This document shows positions 1 through 5,798 of a stretch of DNA of 8,163 bases, in pieces. The number at the start of each line of letters is the position of its first letter. Position 1 is the stretch's first letter. A model generated the notes under the pieces. That model searched no databases, was not told the origin of the DNA, and worked only from the letters and a program-made list of their open reading frames with translations. The position numbers and the translations under genes are program-made. This DNA comes from Candidatus Bipolaricaulota bacterium (GTDB taxonomy: Bacteria > Bipolaricaulota > Bipolaricaulia > UBA7950 > UBA9294), in the NCBI GenBank assembly GCA_021159105.1, contig JAGGSM010000137.1, positions 1 to 8,163 of the forward strand, read 5' to 3'.

Positions 1-1258
1 TGTTACGCACGGAGAAGAACGTCGCCTTGTCGTAGACCTGCAGGTCGACGGTGAACCCGGCGTTCTGCAGCTCGTCAGTCATGACGAGCGCCTGATTGTA
101 CTGGGCGGTCATGTCCTGAGCGACGATTATCCTGATCGGCTCGTTGTTGTATCCAGCATCGAGTGCCATCTGCCACGCCTTGGCTGGGTCATTGGCGTTG
201 TACAGCCCAGCGCCGGCGCCCTTCGTGTACCACCTGATTCCAGGAGCAAAGTAGCTCGGGTTCAGGCTCCAGAACGTGGTATCACCGTATCCGGCGAGCA
301 TGATCGAGTTGAAGTCGAGGGCGGTCATTATCGCCTGCTTCAGCTTGTAGTTGTTCGCTAACAGGCTGTTGCGGTTGTTGATGAGCGCGATCGGGTAGAT
401 CGGCGGATGGTCGGTGATGATGGGAACGATGTTTGCATCCCCTTCTACGTTTGCCAGCAGGTCGTTGGGGATGTTTGCCACGTAGTCGTACGTACCGGAC
501 TGGATACCGACGAGGCGCGCGTTGTCTTCAGGTACGAAGAAGAACTGCAGCTTATCGAAGTAGGCGACCTTCTTGCCGGCAAAGCCACTCGCTGGCATGG
601 AAGAAGGAACGTAGCCGTCGAAGCGTTCGAGCAGGATGTAGTCCCCGGCCTTCCACTCCACGAACTTGTAGGGCCCAGTACCGATTACGTCCTTAGGAGC
701 CAGCGGCTGATCGCCAGCCTTGTCCACGATCTCCTTCGGATAGATGCTCGGTCCGCCGTAGATGTTCGCCAGGTAGGTCGTCATCGGTGCGAACGGCTCA
801 TCGAGTGTCATCTGTACCGTGTAGGCGTCCGGAGCAGCGAGATCGGTAACGTGTGACCAGAGGGCCTTGGATGTGAGTCCATACGCGCCCCAACGATTGA
901 GAGAAGCAACGACATCGGCCGAGGTCATCTCCTTGCCGTTCTGGAAGAGGACGCCGTGGCGGAGGTGGAACGTGGCTACCGTTCCCGTGCTGTCCAGCTC
1001 CCAGCTCTCGGCGAGCATCGGCTGGGGGGTGTAGCTCGCGTCGAACGCGAACAGTCCCTCCAGGATGTGTCGCGCGGGAATGCTGGCGGCGACACCGCTA
1101 TCCAACTGCATATCAAGCTTTCCCGGTTCCGAGGCCAAGGCGCAGCGCAGCGTACCGCCGAACTGCGGGGCGTCACCGGCAACCAAGGTCAAACCGGTTC
1201 CAATGATCATCAAGAACGAGAGTAAGAGAATACTACTTACGGTGAGTCTGTGATTCAT
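1..1258 (-). CDS. ABC transporter substrate-binding protein, family 5 (oligopeptide/dipeptide type), C-terminus cut by window edge
   Basis: Extracytoplasmic solute receptor that delivers a ligand, classically an oligopeptide or dipeptide, to an ABC importer. The frame is open from ATG at 1258 to the left edge (419 codons); the family is usually 500-600 residues, so the C-terminal part is missing. Residues 1 to about 28 form a signal peptide (MNHR, hydrophobic core, then LVAG) with no lipobox cysteine. Family 5 hallmarks are visible: QFGGTLRCALASEPGKLD just after the signal, ILEGLFAFD, a GTGPYKFVEWKAGDYILLER stretch near residue 200, and ALINNRNSLLANNYKLKQAI further on. The start is firm: AAAAGGAGG (1264-1272) lies 5 nt upstream. 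The gene follows regulator 1 on the same strand after a 103-nt leader, so it is probably controlled by it. Permease and ATPase partners would lie to the left. The substrate cannot be read from the sequence; other family members carry nickel or sugars. Confidence 0.93.
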   Translation of the reverse strand, partial: MNHRLTVSSILLLSFLMIIGTGLTLVAGDAPQFGGTLRCALASEPGKLDMQLDSGVAASIPARHILEGLFAFDASYTPQPMLAESWELDSTGTVATFHLRHGVLFQNGKEMTSADVVASLNRWGAYGLTSKALWSHVTDLAAPDAYTVQMTLDEPFAPMTTYLANIYGGPSIYPKEIVDKAGDQPLAPKDVIGTGPYKFVEWKAGDYILLERFDGYVPSSMPASGFAGKKVAYFDKLQFFFVPEDNARLVGIQSGTYDYVANIPNDLLANVEGDANIVPIITDHPPIYPIALINNRNSLLANNYKLKQAIMTALDFNSIMLAGYGDTTFWSLNPSYFAPGIRWYTKGAGAGLYNANDPAKAWQMALDAGYNNEPIRIIVAQDMTAQYNQALVMTDELQNAGFTVDLQVYDKATFFSVRN

Positions 1259-1268
1259 TACTGCCTCC

Positions 1269-1350
1269 TTTTGTATGCTTTGCGCGATTTACTTAAGCCT
1301 CTAATTCATCACCTCCTGTTTCTCGGGATAACGCAAAGGCATTTTGTATG
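1269..1350. repeat. Direct repeat pair TTTTGTATG plus inverted CTTTGCG/CGCAAAG in the leader of the peptide-type binding protein
   Basis: On the plus strand TTTTGTATG occurs at 1269-1277 and again at 1342-1350, exactly 73 bp apart. Next to each copy is one arm of an inverted repeat, CTTTGCG at 1278-1284 and CGCAAAG at 1332-1338. A third TTGTATG is at 2109-2115, beside the predicted -10 box of regulator 1. All lie in non-coding DNA around regulator 1. They could be operator half-sites for that regulator, or the inverted arms could pair in the leader mRNA. The sequence shows the repeats; the function is inference. Confidence 0.4.
1308..1317 (-). promoter_or_regulatory. Perfect Shine-Dalgarno sequence without a gene, followed by a two-codon frame
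   Basis: The minus strand reads AGGAGGTGAT, a 10-nt perfect complement of the 16S rRNA 3' tail. The only start nearby is the overlapping ATG-AAT-TAG (1309-1301), which encodes Met-Asn-stop; AGGAGG is only 2 nt from that ATG. The real start of the binding-protein gene is 42 nt downstream of this frame and has its own Shine-Dalgarno sequence. It may be a ribosome standby site, a leader mini-ORF, or a relic of a lost start. Confidence 0.45.
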
Positions 1351-1361
1351 ACTAAAGCTTC

Positions 1362-2099
1362 TCATGCTTCCCAGATCTCTCTCATGCGGCGCCAGTGCTC
1401 GTCCACTTTCTCCGCTGCCAGTTGCGGGTTGCCTGCAACAACGGCGTTCAGGATATCGCAGTGAACATCAACGACTTGCTCCAAGTCAGATACATTCTTC
1501 AAGTAATAGTGATGGGTGAACTCGCGGTACAGCGTCTGGTCCATCGTTTCGACAAGGGGGATGACCGCTTCGGTGATCAGGTGATTGTGCGCAGCGTCGA
1601 CCAGGCCGCGATGGAACGCCTTGTCCGCTTCAAAGTACGACGCAAAGTCCCCCTGCTGCGCCTCGCGCCGCATTTGGGTGAGGATCTCTTTCAACGTGGC
1701 GATCTCTTCGGGGGAGTGGTTGAGGGCAACGTACGCCGCTACCGGGGGTTCGAGCACGGATCTGGCCTCCATAACCTCCAGACAACCGGCCTCGCTCTCG
1801 ATGAGGTGTGGCGCGTCCTGTTCTTCATCAGTTGACGGGACCTTGAGAACGTAGTTTCCGCTTCCAGGTCGAGAGGTGATCAGTCCGACCGCCTGCAGGG
1901 CTGAAAGGGCCTCCCTGATCGAGGGGCGACTGACTCCCATCTGCTCTGCCAGCTCGAACTCCGATGGAAGCTTGCTCCCGACCGGGAACATGCCCGCCTT
2001 GATCGCGGCGATCAGCTGCTCAGCGGCCACCGCAGAGACCCTGCGCGGGCGCACCTTCTCAAATGACACCGGGTTGTCTCTCTTCGTTTGATCTGTCAT
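1362..2099 (-). CDS. GntR/FadR-family transcriptional regulator with FCD domain (regulator 1)
   Basis: DNA-binding regulator of 245 residues counted from ATG 2099. Residues about 15-85 are a GntR winged helix-turn-helix (KVRPRRV, LPSEFELAEQMGVSRPSIRE, then the wing RPGSGNYV). Residues about 105-240 are an all-helical FCD ligand-binding domain. The likely metal ligands of FCD proteins are all present: D159 and H163 (D-x3-H), H213 and H235, the last two 22 residues apart. It is a close paralogue of regulator 2 at 6933-7649, with a nearly identical recognition helix. FCD regulators are usually repressors released by a small organic ligand; the ligand here is unknown. The start is uncertain: TTG 2141 lies in the predicted -35 box, ATG 2099 has no Shine-Dalgarno sequence, and GTG 2069 would give an N-terminus (MSFEKVRP) that aligns exactly with regulator 2. 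Stop is TGA at 1362-1364. It probably controls its own promoter and the downstream binding protein. Confidence 0.93.
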   Translation of the reverse strand: MTDQTKRDNPVSFEKVRPRRVSAVAAEQLIAAIKAGMFPVGSKLPSEFELAEQMGVSRPSIREALSALQAVGLITSRPGSGNYVLKVPSTDEEQDAPHLIESEAGCLEVMEARSVLEPPVAAYVALNHSPEEIATLKEILTQMRREAQQGDFASYFEADKAFHRGLVDAAHNHLITEAVIPLVETMDQTLYREFTHHYYLKNVSDLEQVVDVHCDILNAVVAGNPQLAAEKVDEHWRRMREIWEA

Positions 2100-2143
2100 C
2101 TTGCCAAGTTGTATGATAGCATTACCGACAGCTCTTAGCAAGT
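2100..2143. promoter_or_regulatory. Pair of palindrome-like half-sites bracketing the regulator 1 promoter (possible operators)
   Basis: Plus-strand CTTGCCAAGT (2100-2109) and CTTAGCAAGT (2134-2143) match at 8 of 10 positions and start 34 bp apart. CTTG-C-CAAG is a perfect 9-bp odd palindrome. One copy overlaps the -35 box and the other lies at the expected transcription start, a typical layout for autorepression by a dimeric GntR-type regulator. The role is inferred. Confidence 0.4.
2113..2141 (-). promoter_or_regulatory. Predicted sigma70-type promoter of regulator 1
   Basis: On the minus strand a -35 box TTGCTA (2136-2141, 4 of 6 consensus) and a -10 box TATCAT (2113-2118, 5 of 6) are separated by exactly 17 nt. 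Transcription should start near 2106. That leaves about 7 nt before ATG 2099 or about 37 nt before GTG 2069. Its geometry matches the promoter of regulator 2. The prediction rests on motifs only. Confidence 0.55.
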
Positions 2144-2231
2144 GTGTTTCCGCACGGTTCCTGGGCGGTGTTCTCGGGCAAGAGAGAAGTGAGCGACCGG
2201 GTTGGCTGAGTCGATGACCCCGCGGCGAGGG

Positions 2232-3791
2232 CTAGGCGGAGGCGTTCCCCGCGGCCTGCTCGCTCACGCCAGCCATCATCAGTCCTATCCTCTCCACATC
2301 CACGTCCTCACGATCGACGATTCCCATGATTCGCCCTTCGTAGATCACCGCAATGCGATCTGAGAGGTTGAGGATCTCATCGAGGTCCTCCGAGATGAGG
2401 AGGGTCGCCGTTCCTGCCGATCTCTGTTCGATCAGGCGACGATGCACGTACTCGGTCGCGCTGACGTCGAGGCCGCGCGTCGGCTGGGCCGCGACGAGGA
2501 CGCTCGGGTCGCGCGACAGCTCGCGGGCGAGGATCAGCTTCTGGATATTCCCGCCAGACAGGCTCTTGAGCGGGGTCTGTCGCGATGGGGTCCTTATGTC
2601 AAACGCCTCTATCAATCTGTCGCTCTCCGATGCGATCTTAGCGGAGTCCATGAACACCCAGTGAGCATACGGCTTGCGATGGTGATCCTTGAGGATCAGA
2701 TTTTCAGCAACGCTGAAGTCGCGCACTGTCCCATCCACCATCCGTTCCTCGGGAATGTATGATAGGCCATGATCGAGCAACTTTCCCGGAAGCGCGCCAG
2801 TGACATCCGTCCCATCGAACAACACGCGCCCACCCGTTGGGCGACGCATCCCAGCGATCACCTCGGCCAGCTCCTTCTGTCCGTTGCCGGAGACGCCGGC
2901 CAAGCCGAGGATCTCACCAGCGCGGACCTCCAGGTCCACCCCACGCAGCGCGGGGAGCCCCGAATTGCCGTTCGCGCTCAGTCCGTGCACGGCGAGGCGT
3001 ACATCACCCTGAGCGACCTCCGGATGATCCACCTGCAGGATGACCTCGCGGCCGACCATCAATCGTGCCAGACCGGCCTTCGTCGCATCGACAGCCGGTA
3101 CAGTATCGACCACGCGTCCGCTTCGCAACACCGTGATGCGGTCGCTCAACGCGAGGACCTCGTGCAGCTTGTGGCTGATGAACACGATCGCATGCCCCTC
3201 GTCGATCATCCGGCGCAGCGTCTCCGAGAATTCATCCACCTCTTGCGGGGTGAGCACGGCGGTCGGTTCATCGAGAATGAGGAGGGATGCTCCCCGGTAC
3301 AGGACCTTCAGTATCTCCACCCTCTGTTGCTCCCCAACAGAGAGCTGCCACACCTTGGCCGCCGGGTCGACTTGCAGGCCGTACGTCTTGGCTAGTTCCT
3401 CGATCCGCTTCGACACGACATCGAGGTCGAGGAGCACGCGCCGTGAGGAGGGGAGGCCCAGCGCCACGTTCTCGGCCACAGTGAATGTGGGAACCAGCAT
3501 GAAGTGCTGGTGCACCATCCCGATCCCGTGACGGATGGCATCGAGAGGGGAGTGGAAGCGCACGCGGTCGCCATTGATCGCTATTTCACCGGCGTCAGGA
3601 CGATACATGCCGTACAGGATCTTCATCAGCGTGCTCTTTCCGGCACCGTTCTCCCCGAGCAGGGTGTGAATCTCCCCTGAGTGGACGTCGAAATCGACGT
3701 GATCGCTCGCCAGAACACCGGGGAATCGCTTGACGATCCCCCTCGCGACAAGCTCCTTCACCTGAATCTGCTCGATGAACTGCTTGGACAA
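2232..3791 (-). CDS. ABC importer ATPase with two nucleotide-binding domains (nucleoside-type, YufO/NupO-like)
   Basis: Cytoplasmic ATPase that drives the importer formed by the two permeases upstream. From TTG 3791 it has 519 residues, normal for this double-domain class. The N-terminal domain is intact: Walker A GENGAGKST (46-54), Q-loop Q95, signature LSVGEQQ (150-156), Walker B LLILDEP (170-176), switch H207. The C-terminal domain is degenerate: GVSGNGQKE (299-307) in place of Walker A, signature LSGGNIQ (411-417), VLVAAQPTRGLD with Q436 in place of the catalytic Glu, and SEDLDE in place of the switch His. This asymmetry is known from the family and is not a sign of decay. An upstream in-frame GTG at 3839 is less likely, because its first codons would be the 12-bp stem-loop; AAGGAAGG (3800-3807) sits 8 nt before the TTG. 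It is the last gene of the unit. Stop is TAG at 2232-2234, and no clear intrinsic terminator follows. Confidence 0.94.
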   Translation of the reverse strand: MSKQFIEQIQVKELVARGIVKRFPGVLASDHVDFDVHSGEIHTLLGENGAGKSTLMKILYGMYRPDAGEIAINGDRVRFHSPLDAIRHGIGMVHQHFMLVPTFTVAENVALGLPSSRRVLLDLDVVSKRIEELAKTYGLQVDPAAKVWQLSVGEQQRVEILKVLYRGASLLILDEPTAVLTPQEVDEFSETLRRMIDEGHAIVFISHKLHEVLALSDRITVLRSGRVVDTVPAVDATKAGLARLMVGREVILQVDHPEVAQGDVRLAVHGLSANGNSGLPALRGVDLEVRAGEILGLAGVSGNGQKELAEVIAGMRRPTGGRVLFDGTDVTGALPGKLLDHGLSYIPEERMVDGTVRDFSVAENLILKDHHRKPYAHWVFMDSAKIASESDRLIEAFDIRTPSRQTPLKSLSGGNIQKLILARELSRDPSVLVAAQPTRGLDVSATEYVHRRLIEQRSAGTATLLISEDLDEILNLSDRIAVIYEGRIMGIVDREDVDVERIGLMMAGVSEQAAGNASA

Positions 3792-3799
3792 GGCTCGTT

Positions 3800-3807
3800 C
3801 CTTCCTT
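3800..3807 (-). promoter_or_regulatory. Ribosome binding site that fixes the ATPase start
   Basis: The minus strand reads AAGGAAGG, then 8 nt (AACGAGCC), then TTG at 3791. It lies just after the stem-loop. This supports the TTG start over GTG 3839, which has only AAGAAGG at a spacing of about 2 nt. Confidence 0.65.
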
Positions 3808-3809
3808 GC

Positions 3810-3837
3810 GGGCCGGGATGAATCGTCATCCCGGCCC
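3810..3837 (-). promoter_or_regulatory. Perfect 12-bp stem-loop between binding-protein and ATPase genes
   Basis: GGGCCGGGATGA (3810-3821) and TCATCCCGGCCC (3826-3837) are exact reverse complements around a 4-nt loop. The stem lies 16 nt after the BMP stop codon and just before the ATPase ribosome binding site. No T-tract follows on the transcribed strand, so it is not a classic intrinsic terminator. By analogy with other binding-protein operons, it may protect the 3' end of the upstream mRNA and allow more binding protein than ATPase to be made. That role is inferred. Confidence 0.8.
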
Positions 3838-3853
3838 ACAGCCTTCTTCTCGA

Positions 3854-4810
3854 TTACTCTCCGACTACGATGTCTCCATTGATGATCGCTTGGATCGTCT
3901 TGCCGACCAGGCCCTCAGCGTTGACGGCGATCTTCAGCCCGCCGTTTGCCAGGGTGAGGTCGTACACCTTGCCGCCCATCGTGCCGCTCTGAATCGCAGC
4001 GATCATTGGGCGCAGTGCCACTGTCCAATCGACGACGACGCTGCTCACTACGATCTCCGGCGCGAGGGGAGCCTGGTCCACGTCATAGCCGAACCAGATC
4101 GCTCCTTCCTTCTTGGCCACGCCGATCGCACCGATGACCATCTGCGAGGTACCGGTGAGTACATCAGCCCCAGCCTTGATCATCGTTCGTGCCGTCTCAG
4201 CCGAGAGTGACACGTCGCTGTACGACCCGGTCCAGGTGACGCTCACCTTGGCATCGGGGTCTGTCGCCATGACACCGGCCTGGAAGCCTTCCGTGTAGCG
4301 CTTGGCATCTCCAGTCTCGATCGGGCCGATCACTCCCATCATCCCGGTCTCAGAGAGCTTCGCCGCCAGAACCCCGTTCACGTATCCGCCCTGCTCTGAA
4401 TACGGCTGATACGAGAAGATATTCGTTATCCCTTGATCGGAGAACGTATTCGCCGTCGATCCCCAAGCAAAAGCAGTGTTCGGAAAATCGGGGGCGATAT
4501 CGACGAGCGAGCCGCCGTACTGCGAGCCGTGAGCTATCACTAGGTTGTACCCCTGACTCGCATAGTCGCGGATCGCCGCAGCGGCATCGGAGATGACGTA
4601 CATGTTCTCCGAATAGACAAACTGGAAATTATCCTTACCCATTTCGTTCTGAATCGTCACCAGCGCATCGTACATGCTCTGGCTCCACGCCGAATCATTG
4701 ATCGTACTCGGGGTGACAAAGGCAACCTTGAACGCATCTGCCAACCCGATGATGGCCATCGACGAAATTATCAGTGCAACCAACACAAACCCTGCAAGTA
4801 CCTTGTTCAT
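3854..4810 (-). CDS. BMP/PnrA-family substrate-binding protein of a nucleoside-type ABC importer
   Basis: Receptor protein of 318 residues, normal length for the Bmp family (PF02608), expected to bind the ligand outside the inner membrane. Residues 1-26 are a signal peptide ending ADA, a type I cleavage pattern; there is no lipobox cysteine, unlike many Gram-positive and spirochaete members. Family landmarks: KVAFVTP at the start of the mature protein (28-34), NDSAWSQ (38-44), VIAHGSQYGG (91-100), YVNGVLAAKL (143-152), YTEGFQAGV (172-180) and FGYDVDQ (240-246, family form G-x-D-x-D-Q). Known members bind purine nucleosides, but the Trp in NDSAWSQ departs from the usual form, so the ligand is uncertain. 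AGGAGG (4817-4822) is 6 nt before the ATG. A 64-nt gap separates it from permease 2; this gap contains only a weak AACTG-CTC-CAGTT inverted repeat (4831-4843). The stem-loop and ATPase follow. Confidence 0.93.
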   Translation of the reverse strand: MNKVLAGFVLVALIISSMAIIGLADAFKVAFVTPSTINDSAWSQSMYDALVTIQNEMGKDNFQFVYSENMYVISDAAAAIRDYASQGYNLVIAHGSQYGGSLVDIAPDFPNTAFAWGSTANTFSDQGITNIFSYQPYSEQGGYVNGVLAAKLSETGMMGVIGPIETGDAKRYTEGFQAGVMATDPDAKVSVTWTGSYSDVSLSAETARTMIKAGADVLTGTSQMVIGAIGVAKKEGAIWFGYDVDQAPLAPEIVVSSVVVDWTVALRPMIAAIQSGTMGGKVYDLTLANGGLKIAVNAEGLVGKTIQAIINGDIVVGE

Positions 4811-4874
4811 TCTCTCCCTCCTGTTTTGTTAACTGCTCCAGTTGTCACGGTTGTTTCCTTCTGCGACCACCTCC

Positions 4875-5798
4875 CTAGCTCTCCCCGCGCTCGAAGCGCT
4901 TGTTCAGCGCAGCGGGGGCGTTCACCCTCCGCTTCGCCATCGCCGCGAGGACGAGGATCGTTACGATGTAGGGCAGCATCAGCGCTACATCCGAGGGCAC
5001 GTTGATCCCGGCCACCTGGAGCCAAATCTGCAGCGCGTTGACCGTGCTGAACAGAAGCGCTCCAGCGAAGACCAACACCGGCCGCCACCCCCCGAAGTAG
5101 ACCAGCGCCACCGCGATGAATCCCATCCCGTTTGTCAGGTTCTGCTGGAACGTGTTCAGCAGGGCGATGGAAAGAGACGCACCAGCCACGCCGGAGAGCA
5201 TCCCTCCCAAGGTCACTGTCAGATAGCGCACCCGCGCTACATTCACTCCGAGTGAGTCCGCTGCCTCTGGGTTCTGACCGACCGCGCGCACCTTGAGACC
5301 GAACGGTGTCTTGTTGAGGAGGAACCACGCGATCGGGATCAACGCAAAGGCGACGTACACGAGAATATTGTGTTGAAAGAAGATCTCCCCGATCACCGGA
5401 ATGCGGGAAAGACCGGGAATGGCGAGATCGGGGAAGCCATCGATCGTCTGCACGTTCCTGATCGTGATTCCGAACAGGAAGGTGCTTAGCCCCAGTCCGA
5501 ATAAGTACAGCCCGATACCACTGATCCCTTGCTCGGCCTTGAGGGTAACGCTGATGAACGCCATGATCAGCCCGAAGACTCCTCCCATGCCGGCGGCAGC
5601 GATCAGGCCGAGGGAGAGGCTCCCCGTGCGCAGCGCGACGAAGAAGGCGACATAAGCCCCCATCAGCATCACCCCATCCACCCCAAGGTTCACGACCCCG
5701 CTCAACTGCCCGATCGTCTCCCCCACCGCGGCGTACAAGTACGGGGTGGCGAGGCGAATTCCCGAACTGAGGATCCCAATGATGATCGACCAGCTCAT
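4875..5798 (-). CDS. ABC importer permease 2, nucleoside type (YufQ/NupQ-like, BPD_transp_2)
   Basis: Inner-membrane permease subunit of 307 residues, almost entirely hydrophobic with about eight or more predicted membrane segments. Family motifs: GETIGQLSGVVNLGVDGVML (26-45), and the cytoplasmic ATPase-contact loop KTPFGLKVRAVGQNPEAADS (163-182) followed by LGVNVARVRYLTV. The tail VNAPAALNKRFERG is the short C-terminal extension common in this subfamily. It should pair with permease 1 to form the channel, with the ATPase at 2232-3791 as motor. The ATG (5796-5798) overlaps the TGA of permease 1 by 4 nt (ATGA), so translation is probably coupled. The ribosome binding site lies inside the glutamate codons at the end of permease 1. 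Stop is TAG at 4875-4877. Confidence 0.94.
   Translation of the reverse strand: MSWSIIIGILSSGIRLATPYLYAAVGETIGQLSGVVNLGVDGVMLMGAYVAFFVALRTGSLSLGLIAAAGMGGVFGLIMAFISVTLKAEQGISGIGLYLFGLGLSTFLFGITIRNVQTIDGFPDLAIPGLSRIPVIGEIFFQHNILVYVAFALIPIAWFLLNKTPFGLKVRAVGQNPEAADSLGVNVARVRYLTVTLGGMLSGVAGASLSIALLNTFQQNLTNGMGFIAVALVYFGGWRPVLVFAGALLFSTVNALQIWLQVAGINVPSDVALMLPYIVTILVLAAMAKRRVNAPAALNKRFERGES

Noticed and set aside
2142..2231. Possible terminator after the ATPase gene
   Set aside because: Only a 4-bp CGGG/CCCG pairing with a long loop and no T-tract could be found, so I do not call a terminator.
2769..3395. A 208-codon open frame on the plus strand opposite the ATPase
   Set aside because: Antisense reading of conserved ATPase motifs; GC-rich coding sequence commonly leaves the opposite strand open. 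No promoter or ribosome binding site is seen.
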